A DNA stretch of 64,000 bases. Origin: Panulirus ornatus. Taxonomy: Eukaryota > Arthropoda > Malacostraca > Decapoda > Palinuridae. Under the pieces are notes generated by a model, which saw only the letters and a list, made by a program, of their open reading frames with translations, was not told where the DNA came from and made no database searches. Below, in pieces: positions 49,269 through 61,425 of the stretch (position 1 is the first letter of the stretch; every line of letters starts with the position of its first letter). The DNA lies in the NCBI RefSeq assembly GCF_036320965.1, contig NC_092242.1, forward strand, positions 68,112,020 to 68,176,019, written 5' to 3'. Made by a program: the position numbers and the translations under genes.

Positions 49269-49628
49269 ATACGCTGGTCTAGGTCAAAGGTCAAGCAAAC
49301 ATACCTACTCAAGTTCAAACGGGAATACCGTCGAACTTACTGAGAGGTTTCAAGCAGCCAGGAAACATTAGGCTTCTCCAGTCCGCCAGCGAGGGCTGTG
49401 GTTCCCGGCTGTGGGGAGGCGGAGGGGACACCATCACCAAGCGGAGTCACGGCGCAGGAGGAGTGGCAACGGTGGCCACAAAAGCCTGCGCTGGTCACAC
49501 GTCTCTGCTGAGCCTCCCTGGCTCTGTGGCCAGGGAGGAGTAGTTGTACTGCCGTAACTTGCTTTGCGACTCGATGTACGTTGGGTGGACGAGCTGGTGG
49601 TGAGGGGGAGGTCGAGGTTAAGGAGGCA

Positions 49629-49632
<4 letters not shown>
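49269..49632. other. No gene recognised
   Basis: GC-rich unique sequence. The left edge has TAGGTCAAAGGTCAAGC, echoing the GACCTTTGACC word of the family's flanks. Confidence 0.45.

Positions 49633-49684
<52 letters not shown>
49633..49684. repeat. (GA)n microsatellite
   Basis: A pure GA array of about 26 units. Confidence 0.96.
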
Positions 49685-49688
<4 letters not shown>

Positions 49689-50108
49689 GTTGACCTACCT
49701 AAATACCTGGCAGCCGGTGAGACATCGATAGAGGGAGGGGAGGAACCTTCAAGTAACCCAGCGGATAACTCTTAAGGTCAAAGAAAACGATGTCACGGTT
49801 GCCACTTACTGTTTGCTACCCGCCATCATTCTGAGCTGAAGCTGTAGCGTTAGTACCCCATTCGAATGACTTAGTTACCGTCTCATTTACGTCCATCCTC
49901 CATTTGATGATAACGAACCGCTTGTGGCTCTTCAAACACGTCCCCCCTTCCCCTCCCCTCCCCTCCACCCACATCGTATTGGTAAAAATCCTCCTTTGCG
50001 ACTGTCTCATTAAGCCGACCATCGGACCATTCGATTCGTTTGCAGGCTTCAAACCCAACCCCATTCATGTGGCGTTTAATGAGCTCGTCATTCCTGCCGA
50101 CACACCCG

Positions 50109-50109
<1 letters not shown>
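49685..50109. other. No gene recognised
   Basis: Unique sequence. Frames here are extended only by entering the adjacent CT array. Confidence 0.4.

Positions 50110-50168
<59 letters not shown>
50110..50168. repeat. (CT)n microsatellite
   Basis: A pure CT array of about 29 units. Confidence 0.97.
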
Positions 50169-50171
<3 letters not shown>

Positions 50172-50507
50172 TGCCTCGGCTTCACGCAACCGCGTTCATT
50201 GTCCGCCAGCTAGAGCCGACCCGCGCGTTAATATCAACACAAATTAAAGATCGAGCCAGTTCTTCACACGCTGATTACGTAAATCATTATCGGGAACGCC
50301 TTTTATTTTTTTTTATTTTTTACTCCCAGGTCTCACTTTGAACGAGGTAGATACAGAGAGGACGTAATGGCTTTGGTAAATCAGCCTGAAATAGAACGAG
50401 AGCGAAAGGCTTTCAAGTAAGGCATTTGTCTCGTCAATTTAGTACAATCGTGAGCGAAATTCATATACACAACCACATGGTTGATAAGTATATAACACTC
50501 ACTATAC

Positions 50508-50509
<2 letters not shown>
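50169..50509. other. No gene recognised
   Basis: Unique sequence with a T-rich run near 50,304. Confidence 0.4.

Positions 50510-50583
<74 letters not shown>
50510..50583. repeat. (TA)n microsatellite
   Basis: A pure TA array of about 36 units. Confidence 0.97.
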
Positions 50584-50585
<2 letters not shown>

Positions 50586-50833
50586 TTCTCAACATGAGCT
50601 GTAAACCACTTTAGGATGTGGTTAACACAGTAATATCTATATCCAGGCTTTTAGAATAAAAACACACCGCTGTCCCCCCCCCCCCCAGCCCCTCCACCCC
50701 CCTGAATATGACTGGGGAACCAGAGTCAGCAATCAATTATACGAACTGCTCAGTCCTGTGGTGCCACTATCTGAGTGGATGCTGGACAGATTCCGGCAGA
50801 TACGATTTATAGCCCAGAGTTTGTTTGTAAACA

Positions 50834-50836
<3 letters not shown>

Positions 50837-50898
<62 letters not shown>
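50837..50898. repeat. (CT)n microsatellite
   Basis: A pure CT array of about 30 units. Confidence 0.97.
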
Positions 50899-50901
<3 letters not shown>

Positions 50902-52800
50902 CAGTCGATTCGCCGACGACGAGAATGGATGGTATGTTTACATACGGGAATTCCCGAATTATTTTTTTTTTTTGGCGTGTTGTCGTCGAGTTCGATTCTA
51001 ATTTCCATCTGAGTTTGTCACATCTAAACCATCTGTCGGTGATATGTTGATGGCCGCTGCCTCTACGGCACAAATACCTAGTTATCACAGCGACACATTT
51101 CACTGACTTTCTGAAAAATGCTCAACTCACATTTAATCCTCATTTTTTGGGGACACTGTTCACATTTCGTGTCTATATTTTTTGGCAGGGCGGGTGGGAG
51201 AAAGCCAAATAGGAATGCCTGGTGCTGGACCTTAATGAAGGTTGGAGGTTATAGTCTGTAGAAATATGAAGAACACAATCAAATTTCCCGTAATTCACGC
51301 ACCAGTCGGGGGATCTGAAGTTGTAAGTCAAAGGTGAACTACGTGATTCTGGTTAGGCCGACAGGGATATGTTGGACATGCTGGTAGCTGACATGCCACT
51401 GGACAAACTGTGTGGCCTTTATCCCTCATATCAAAGGACACGTTTCATCACATTCAGTAGCTCAGACCTCGCCCGTCTTTCTACCTTACACATGGTATCA
51501 CCTTAACCAACCACCCGTCGTGCGACCAAACACAAGGCATCACCTTCACTAGCTACCTGACTGTCATATCACCTTCACTAAGCAGCAGCCTCCCATTCTA
51601 CTACGCACAGATCATCATCTTCGCGAGCAACGAACGTGTCATACTAGTCAAAGTATATCATCATCTTCGGTGGTTTACTGTCATACTGCTAGACCCTCGT
51701 TAGTCGTATTTTCATACTGGTAAACGTGTGTTATCAACTGTACAAAATATCCGTAATAAAGGTATCGGTAATATCAAGCATAATTAATAGAATTTTTGCA
51801 GCAGGAATGAGTTTTTTTTTCCCCTAGAGGAAGGACTATCAAATAATTATGGTATAACAGATCATCATTGGTAACGGTTGAAACTTCAAAAACTTTTTTA
51901 GCCTGAGTGAACACAAGCCCTGAAGTGATGCATCACACATGAAATATAAATAATCGAGGATTGTCTCGCTACAGATTTATGCACAGACATGCCACAATAT
52001 CTTCACAGATACAGCAACATACGCAAGGTAAACCATGGATAGAGTAATCATATATATATCGACATTACGAATATTCTTTTTTCATGCAGACAAGGATTAC
52101 AGGAAATTTGCAACCAGAAATGGTTGGATAAGTGACATATAAGTATCCGGAGATAAATTCTTTTTCCCCTATTTCATTTCACTGGAAAATCCCTGGCAGT
52201 ATTTACCTACAAACCGACTGTGGACCACAGGTGAGAGAGAAGAGCTGCAGCAGCGGACACTTCGAGGAGTTTGACCAACGAGGCATCAAAGACGATACAG
52301 CCTGATCAGAACAGGCCAGGCGCGCGAGCTGCTGGGGTTGAAACAGTGGCTCCCCCCAGATAAGATATATCAAACCTTGTTACCCTAGATAAAGCAACTT
52401 CAGGGGGTAAATAATCCAAAATGTTCAAGGTCAGAGGATAAATGAAACGAGTTAACCAATCATCAATGACACAGATCAGAAGAATGTGTGAGCACCTGCA
52501 TGGAGCAATATCTTAGACCATTTTATAGATATGAATTTACAGTTCTTCACAACAATGTTATGAGCACACGCCAAGGTTGTTTGGACGTACACGTTAATAC
52601 CTTCAGTGCCAAAGGGGGCTAACCTCGTGGAGGGGTTAAGGTCCGTCCCATCAAAGGTTACAAACAGGACTTCGACTCTGGCCACAGACAGTAATAGTTC
52701 ACGAACAATTAATGCCCCAGGACTACGGCCGGGGTCAGAGTTCAAAGGTTAGAAGTGAAGGGCCTGGATCACACAGATCCTGCTGCTCGATACGAACGTG

Positions 52801-52801
<1 letters not shown>
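50899..52801. other. No gene recognised; diffuse repeat at 51.48-51.7 kb
   Basis: Mostly unique. The words TATCACCTTCACTAAGC, CATCACCTTCACTAGC and ATCATCTTCG recur loosely at 51,480-51,690. An 89-codon minus frame at 52,476-52,745 is not recognised. Confidence 0.45.

Positions 52802-52876
<75 letters not shown>
52802..52876. repeat. (TA)n microsatellite
   Basis: A pure TA array of about 37 units. Confidence 0.97.
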
Positions 52877-52880
<4 letters not shown>

Positions 52881-53080
52881 AAAATCTGATCTATTCTTTA
52901 AATGAATTGCTTGTAAAAGTTGAATATCACCCTCAACTGAAAAGTATATCAGCGAAGCTCCAAAACGTTTGAGCAATTACATGTTGGTATTACCGACTAC
53001 TGATTAGCAAGTACCCACGACCGTGGCCGTGGTGCCCATGGGAACAGCCGAAGGGTAAGGGGGGGTGTGTCCAACAGCCG

Positions 53081-53107
53081 ACGTACGTACGTACGCACGC
53101 ACGCACG
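53081..53107. repeat. (GTAC)n-(GCAC)n
   Basis: Three GTAC units passing into three GCAC units. Confidence 0.9.
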
Positions 53108-53714
53108 AGGTCACACGTCCCTGACGTGGCGAATGATGACAACGAGATCGTTGGGTGCGACTGAAATAATTACCCAGATAATCAACTGCTGTGTGACGCC
53201 GAGCATTAACGAAGCTACTCATTAGTCGTGAAGCCGAACATAATCACCTTAAATCAAGGCGACGCAGAGTGCCTGTGACAACGCGCGTCCGGTTCACGAC
53301 GAGTGTGTCACCTTCTAATGCCCTAAGAGTACGTGGGAATTGCCTCACGAAAGAAGGAGCAAATTACTCTCGAACATGAGGCGACTCCTTTACGAAACCG
53401 AAGCAATGACACACCAGAATGAGGCAGTTAATTACGAAATCGTGACGATCGCTTACCAAATATGCAGGAACTGTTTATGAGATTAATGCAGGCGAGTTCA
53501 TTCTGCCGTCAACAGCGGCTGGTTGAACGAGTCGGTCGTGCTCAATCTCTGAGCAACAGCGCGTAAATAAAAAGGATTACAAAAGTTATGAAAAGTCTTT
53601 ATCAAACTGTAGTGGGGCAGATCAGCATTCCTTTAAGGGGATTCAACTCTAGGGCAGCTGACTCGCAGTAACCAAGAGGTACCTGAAACCACAAGTCACC
53701 CAGCTTAGAAGGGA
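53108..53714. other. No gene recognised
   Basis: Unique sequence. Loose ACGAA/GAGGC words at 53,345-53,440 may be an old decayed repeat. Confidence 0.4.
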
Positions 53715-53796
53715 ATCGCCCCCACTGTTCACCTCACAGTAATCGTCCCACTGTTCACCTCATAGAACAATCGTCCCACTGGTCACCTCACACTGG
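53715..53796. repeat. 27-30 bp tandem repeat, 3 copies
   Basis: AATCGTCCCACTGTTCACCT followed by CACAGT, CATAGAAC or CACACT. Confidence 0.92.
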
Positions 53797-55198
53797 AGGT
53801 AACTTTCAAGCGAACACATAACTTCTGAGTAAATGTGAGCTGCATCTCTCTTTCTCTCTACGTCTCATAACATTGTCTGGAAAGTCCCTCGAGTGATGTT
53901 CTACAAGAATGAAACTCCTTACATTAATATGCCATTCAGTATATAATTATATCCACAACTGCACTAAGACATCATCTGGAATCCAAACCTCTTTTTATTC
54001 CGTAATTCAAACAACTCAGCCATTTCATGGTGCGAGATTTAGAAAAAAGAAAATAAATATTCAATTACATTTCATTTCATACATTTAAAAATCTTTTATG
54101 CATATGCATCTCTGACCTTAAATGTTTATATATTAAAAACAAAAGCATTATGCACCTGATTCATGGAATGGAAAAAGAAATAGTTACAAATATAAGAAAA
54201 ACTTTAAATTTCTGAATATATTTTCTGGTACGAACGATGTATTAATTTCGAACTGACATTATAAATGAAAAAAAAAGAGATAATATATTATCATAATATC
54301 ACGAAAGTGCAAAAATAATCCTGGTTCTGGGTGGAACATCAGGAACAAACCTTTGCTGGGGTAGTCATGCCTGTGGCTACCGCCCACTCTACCCTCGACC
54401 AGTTAACAAGCAGACTTCAGAAACATACATTGTGAACTCTGTTTTTATGACGACGATTCGCACTGAAAGCGGTCATTTCTACTTAAAAAGTTCAAGCAAA
54501 ACTCACGAACGTGATTTTAAATGACGAAACTGGCATCTTTTGATACTTAGGCATCTGCCATTTATAAAGACATACGGGAGACAATGTCAAATGCCTTTGT
54601 ATATGATCTACATATCTACAACATGTTATATCAAGCAGCCCGGAGCACTCCACACCAGACCAGGACCAGGCTAGGCCAAGCCCTAAGAGATGCAGCGGCA
54701 GCAGCAGCAGTACCCTCGAGTCCCGCCATCCATCACGCCTCTGACACAAAATGTTGGGCCAAATCACAAGATCGTACGTTCCTGCCTTCTGGCAACAACC
54801 AACTGCGATTGGCAATCCTGAACCTGTCAGTGACGTCCCCTCGCATTATATTCACTCATTATTCATTATTCATTTTCTTTTTATTAAGTGGCATTTCTGC
54901 CTTCCTCTTATTTCATATATCTTATCGTTACTTTAACTAAACTCCATCTCCTTGTCCCCACCTCTCCCAACCCCTTTTTCCGTCGTCCCAGCACCTCCTT
55001 CGTCGTTCTTCCGTAAGGCTAACTACTCCCCCTTCAAGCTTTTCACTACCTCCATCAAGTGTCAACTTCGCACGCCACACAGCAACAGCTTCGAGTGCTC
55101 GCTATGGTTTGGTAGGCTGGTGCGAGGCAACCCCATCGTATATAATTTCAGGGTAGTTCATTATTCCACTGATGGACCGCTGCAGCTCTGGTGAAACA

Positions 55199-55202
<4 letters not shown>
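53797..55202. other. No gene recognised
   Basis: AT-rich then CT-rich unique sequence, with no recognisable frame or element. Confidence 0.45.

Positions 55203-55279
<77 letters not shown>
55203..55279. repeat. (AG)n microsatellite
   Basis: A pure AG array of about 38 units. It is the last long dinucleotide array before 63.84 kb. Confidence 0.97.
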
Positions 55280-55284
<5 letters not shown>

Positions 55285-58200
55285 CGGGGTGGAGGAGTAG
55301 GACGAGTAGGGGGTCAAGATTGGAGCCTTAGTCACATTCGGTAAGGACTTTGGAGGCTCAGGTGTGATACAGTACAACTTCAGCGTCCAAAAAAAGCTAC
55401 ATCAAAACACTGGCTACGTCTGTGGTTCTTTCCTTAATATTTTGGCGGATTACATCGTCAGGGTAATCTTGTGGTCAACCTGCTTTACATTCATGGCGTC
55501 AGAAAATAGATTACTTTGCTGATACAGTTAGTTACTTCCCTTCCCATCCCCTCCATTCTGAAGACCTAACCTCCACACACTTTAGTACTGAGCTCATTCC
55601 TCTACCATCATCGTTCACTCGTCCTACTTTATACTTGACAATAGAATTGGTGATCTTTGTCTAAGACTCTCGACTACGAAGTATTTCTTTCCTATTACCA
55701 TTGTCCTTTTGCTCTTCCTCTTCCTGATTTTGCCAAGTTGGTGGTTCCTTCATCCTGGGGTCGGACGTATCATTCTTCAAAGTATCCAGTCCTGTCATCT
55801 TTATTTCTGAAGAGTAGCAGTGGCGCCTGCGTTTATAACTCCTCTGGTCAGTGGACGAAATCAGAACAGATCTCCATCGCTTCCACAGAGCTACTTCCTC
55901 ATCCATAATTCCGAGATACTCCGTTCTCATCTCCAGGAGAGACCTCACGCTATCTCATCTTTCCACAAGATTATGTGAGAATTATTTCTACCTCATCGCA
56001 GGGAGGAGTGATCGCCTCGCCATTCTCGACGGTAGAGCCTTCATCAACAAGTCCACCATGACCTAAAACCATCAGCGGTTACATGGAGCCAATCTCGCCC
56101 TCTTCCTCCTTCAAGTTCATACATGTGAGGGCATCTACTCTCTCCTGTCCTTATCATGTTGACAGTAATGATGCAATCACGCTCCCTGATTCTATCATAA
56201 TTGTGTGCGGCTGGCTGAACTCCAGCCTAAGATTAGTTACCTGACCTGTTTCTGTCAACTGAGCGTCACCTACAAACGAATCGTTTCGTACAGATCATCA
56301 ACTTTGTTCCTCATGCCAAACTTTTTCAGCGCAGATTCCTCCCAGTCTATATCACCAGTAGTAAAATCCTTGTACATTCACAATGATAATGATGCAACAT
56401 AACCGTAGCTATGGCCGATGTCAGTTTCATCCTGTTTTTGCAATCACTAATTTTCTTCTGTACATTGTTTTTTCTTGCCTTGAGCACCTCCCAAACACAG
56501 GCACCCAAGCATATGTTGTAAGGCGTCCACAATAACTTTTTCTTCATCAGGGGGTATATTGTGTGCGACCCATTTCTTGTACGAACATATCTAAGGTCTT
56601 AGGGACATATGGTGACAAATCCCATATCTTCACAATCATTTCTAAGTCTTTTAAGGTCAGTAAGTTTGAGGACTCCACCTAAAGGAGTACCTTGCTCAAT
56701 ACTTACTTTCTTTTCACTTACATACTCTTTCATTCAAACAAGTATTTCCATTAACCCTTATCTTTGCATAATGGAAAAAAAAATTACTCCACTCTGCACC
56801 TTATCGAAGCCTCCATTAACGGAGGGAATATCAAAGGCTCCATCTTAGATCTATAAATACCAATTTGCTAAAACATCTGATAATGTGGCTGCTAGCACTT
56901 CTACCCATTATCAAGTCATAAAGACTGCTATCCACAAGGTTTCTAGCCTTATAAAGCACTACCTTAAGACTCGTCTTATGATTCTTACGACTAACCTGAT
57001 GCCAGTGAAATTGCGTTAAAAGAATTTTCTCTAAGGCCACAAGACTCTGCTACTGGAATGATGGGGACATCCCTCCTGGAAAGTGGAATCTTGCCTTCTA
57101 CGTAACCCACACTGAAAACTTGATGAAGGGTTCCTCCCTCAGCTGAACTGGGGCGTCGGCGACAGTCTGGCTGAGCAGAATAACGGCAACACAACTTCCT
57201 TGGTCGTGTGCTAAGACCTCGGAAACCATCGCCAGCTATGTGAAAGGTGAGGGAGGGAAATCACAGGGACTCCCATCGCTGATAGGAGGAAAGGACTTTC
57301 CTTCTTTACAGCATTACGTGGCTCTCACAAAGTGACCACCGATACATTAAGGTTTGTCCGAAACGTTCATGCGAGAGGTCTTAAGCTGTGGTTCTTCAGC
57401 AGCGGCGCGCGTCATCCCTTATGTACTACATTTTTAAATTCAATGAATAATCCGTCTATGATTATCTCGATCTATCACTTACACAAGATATATCTCAGAG
57501 TCCTTTTATGCTGTTGTAGCAGCACTCGAACTTGTACTGTAATCTCATTTTCATTGCCGAAAAACGTAAAAGAAGTTTATAGTAAACCATCAGGCAGCCG
57601 TATAGAGTTATTTCTTTTAGGCGAATAAACCGACCTTTTCTCAGTCCTGAAGCATCATCTTCTATGAGTTTTCATCCATCGTTATCCAACCTGATCTTGC
57701 CTGGACCCGATTCTATTTCGGCACGGCACTGAAGGAGGGCCACGCCCAGTCTTTAAATCAGGTCTTCAGCGCTTCCCGGTGGGACCAGGATAAGCCGTGA
57801 TTTATCTCATCCTCTGTTACCATCACAGTGGCTTTCTGTGCTCTGTTTGGTGCTTGTTCCCTGCATCTGGTAGCAGTGGAGTTAAGTGGTTGATTCCAAC
57901 GTGTCTGCTCCTCAATGTATTCGCTTCTGTGGGAGTATGGTTCAGTATTCACTTCATAATATCAAGATATTTTGGTTATAATCCATAATACTAAGTATCA
58001 TCAATGTCCCATTCATCATCTATGTTATCATCAATATTCTTCGGGATATCAGCCATGACCTAACTATCAAGCGTCCCACTCATCTATTCTGTAATCATCA
58101 ATATGCTTCTTTTCCTTTAAGGGGTTTTAGATTTAATTAACGCTTCCTCGGACGAAAATTTTCAGCATTTTTCTAAACGTCATAGTTCACGGGCCGATCA

Positions 58201-59540
58201 CCCCATTTTTTTTTCATTAAAGGCATTTAATATTAACCTTAATGAAAAAAAAAAAAAACATATTATTCTCGGAGGCTCAGGGGTACGCAGGCTTTCCTCA
58301 CTCTCATCTGCTGACGCGATTTTCATACTTGTTATTCCAAGCATCATCGACGGAGGATTATGCTCCGTATTTACTACATCAACGTCACATGAAAATGGGG
58401 AAGAGAAAGGGTAGAAGTACAGAATACCTTACGAGACACGGACACAGCTCATATCCCTAGTGAACGATGCGAAAGACCGCAGAGTAAATGATGCCTGACG
58501 ACCTTGTACAACGTCAGCGAACATAACAGAGCGACAGGTGACTCGTCCAAAAAAAGGGCAGGACGCCTCTTGTGGAGCTTCTAGTATATAGGTCCTACAC
58601 GTCAACTGTGTGATGAGGGAAAGTCGAGTCGACAGAACCTGCAGGAACGTAAACATCTGCTACATTCGATGTAAAAGCTTAAAAAAGATTATACAAAACA
58701 TCCACAGTTTCTAGTACTTCTATGTGTCTTGCCAATAGGAATGTGTCTATGTGTCTATGCCAATAGGAATGTATTTCTTTTGTTAGCAAGCCAGACTTGA
58801 CCTTTACAAGAACCGTGGTGCGGTAGAACGATCCTTTGATATCCTATAAACCTACGCTCACACTGAATTCCTCCTCCAGTTTCCCTCGGTGTAATGACAC
58901 GTTGGAGGGGCCGTAGCGTGCGACGTGTTAGCTTAACGCCCAGAGCTATCATTGTCCCACCGTAATACAGTTAAGCGTCTACTTACGTCTGCCATGTGAA
59001 CTAAAACTAGGGTCCACTTGAGAGCAAATCGTCTTAACGACGACATTATACACTTGAAGCGATCCGACGCGCAAGAACACCTCTTTAGCCTGATCTTCGC
59101 TACCGCTGGGCTGCCGACCTTGTTAACTCAGCTTCTCCCCTTCGTAACCTATACCGAGGGTGTTTGCAAGCTGGCTCTAGACAATCCCCTTGATTCCTCT
59201 TGACCGCTGTTATGAGCGCTGCGTCTTTGACCTCGCCGAGTTCTTCAGTATAAGTGCCTCAAAACCTTTTCTTTCATCAGCGTTTTCACCAAGCCCTGCA
59301 AGCTTCTTAATGCGATCCTTACATTTCTTTTTTTTTTCATCTTTTTAATGAATGCGTTGGTCTTACCAAAGCTTCTCTTTCGAATGCGCTGGGTCAAAAC
59401 AGCTCCCTCCAGTGTGCCTGGAAGATAACATTATATATTACGTTAACGTGACTGAAAAGACTAGACTTACCCGAATCTGAAGTGAAACAGCCGAGTCTGG
59501 AAGCAATTAAGAGAACAGTCTACTCTCCCGAGATATCGTA
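55280..59540. other. Microsatellite-poor region, no gene recognised
   Basis: About 4.3 kb without long simple arrays. Short protein-like minus-strand frames lie at 55,661-55,948, 56,347-56,547 and 56,831-57,194, but they are in different registers, separated by stops, and match nothing recognised. They could be relics of one old coding insertion or chance. The repeat TATGTGTCTATGCCAATAGG with GTGTCTTGCCAATAGGAATG at 58,720-58,770 is a short tandem duplication. Confidence 0.4.
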
Positions 59541-59544
59541 CAAT

Positions 59545-59960
59545 TCCATATTCTGTGATGAATCCTCTTCAGGAATATATACATATGTGGAGATGGATAT
59601 GCCTGCAGTGTTTATGATGAGAACGAACGTAGTTTTTACCACTGCATTTGAATTACAATACCAGGTAAGTACGACGCTTCACGCAATATGAACTGGTGAG
59701 AAAATTAATACTGCAGCAGAACAGCTTGTCAATAATGGACAACAATGGGCTGGTTATCTCTGCCTGGCAGAGTGCACTTGCCTCGCCCAACTCCGGCACG
59801 ACTGAAATTAGGAGAATAGTAAGAGGCGTCAGAATTCATCATCTTGAAGCGAGGGAAATCTGGCTCATGATTATGTTCCTATGGACATTCTCGCATATTG
59901 GATTACGAAGACGTGGCAGGGTGAACGTGCTAGACAACGAAGCCCCAGCACTACTAGGCC
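59545..59960 (+). pseudogene. Decayed RNase H domain of a non-LTR retrotransposon
   Basis: Two plus-strand frames in different registers together parallel the order of a retrotransposon RNase H. The first has GIYTYVEMD and VFTTAFELQ, in place of the family's IYTDGSK and VFTAEL. The second has VISAWQSALAS, in place of TDSxSAL, then IMFLWTFSHIGLRRRGRVNV and LDNEA, in place of W.PSHVGI.GNE.AD. The first and third catalytic Asp positions are lost and a frameshift separates the parts, so it is dead. Assignment rests on motif order by eye and the match is moderate. Confidence 0.42.
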
Positions 59961-61403
59961 AGATAGTGTTATTAACTTGAGCGTGTCGAGCAATTCTGTT
60001 AAAAATGTCCTGATAAAAGACTCATTGTAACGATAATGTAATGGCTTCGGATGCTCAGTGCCCTGAGAGCATAAGCAACAAACCCTTTGATCTTTTCTTT
60101 GACGCTCGACACGCCTAAGGTAAACATAAAAACAGAATTCGACGATGGAAGATATTTTGACGACACGGAGGGACGTGAGTGCACACATGCGTGGAGAGAT
60201 ATTGATAAAGAACGTATGCCAGATATGAGAGAGAAAGAACACGTCAGCATCATATTGTTGAATATCATCATATTAACGGATTCCAGGACGTCTAATATGA
60301 GCTGAGGATGCTATAATTAAAAGATGTTTTGTTAGTTCAATCTTAATTCACAAGTCCACGACGGAGTGATGTGTCATTTTCCACTACTGGTGTGTCCAGC
60401 TCAATTAAATCCACTCGATAATGCTATGTATATCACTGTAAATTAAGAATCATATGTGCTAACTAACCAGCCTATAGCAAAGGTTGAGTATCATTACTTA
60501 ACGAATGCGGAAACTTATTGCAAAAACAGATATTTTGGCGCCGGTCTCACATGTGTTAATACGCAAGGGTTTGAGATGGGTCGAGACGTCTCGAACTGAC
60601 TGACTACACGTTACCAGGCGTTGTGAAGCCTTTTAAAGGAAGGTCTGCGAGGCAGGCACCTCACAATTCCTCCGCATTTGTAACATACTGTGGCGGTTCG
60701 TTATACGTGTTCGAGTACCTGGACCGTATCTCAGAGGGAACTTTCTGTTTTACTAAGATATCTTAAGAGTAACTTCTTCAAGCTTGTGACAGCAACTGTC
60801 ATCACTCACTGCTGCCGTCTTACACTGACTCTTTTATTTTCCACTTGAGTATCACACATGATGCCACCCTCCCTCTGGTCTATGTACATCCACGTGTCTC
60901 AAACTCAAGAGCCACGCTAAACTGCGCTACAAGGCCGGCCGCTGATCTAAGATGATTCCTGTATAATGTAGTGAGACAGAATTCACGTTTAATTAAAGAA
61001 AAAGAAAAGAAAGTCTTCGGCAATGAAACCCTTGCACACGTTCTTCTCCTCAACTCCCAACACAAGAGACAAACTTCAACATCTTGTGCACTGCATTAAT
61101 TGAACGCCTTCCAATAGGCTTATTTAACCCCGTCGATAACAGTGGGATTCATTCGTATCTTATTTGCTCCCGGGATATAGTTATAATGACGTCAGATTTA
61201 AGACGTGAATTAAAAGACTTAAAAATAAACAGGAGGAAAGGCTTTGATGTTACACTCTCCACGTTATTTATAGCAAATGACTTCGAGATTACTAAAATCA
61301 CACAGAAGTTATCATACCTGTAAATCAAATGCTGTGTGGGGCGATGGCGTGTGGCGGGAGGGTTGGCAGCCCTGATGACGAGCACTACCACGCCGACGCC
61401 GCC
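59961..61403. other. No gene recognised
   Basis: AT-rich unique sequence. It may include the remaining 3' part of the RNase H-bearing element, but no poly-A or repeat end was found. Confidence 0.4.
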
Positions 61404-61425
61404 GGGGGGGGGGGGGGGGGGGGGG
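61404..61425. repeat. Poly-G run
   Basis: A run of about 22 G with strong quadruplex potential. Its length is uncertain in any assembly. Confidence 0.92.

Noticed and set aside
55661..57194. Decayed multi-exon gene or old viral or transposon coding insertion on the minus strand
   Set aside because: Three short frames look protein-like but are in different registers, with stops between them and no recognised motif. Kept only as a low-confidence note.
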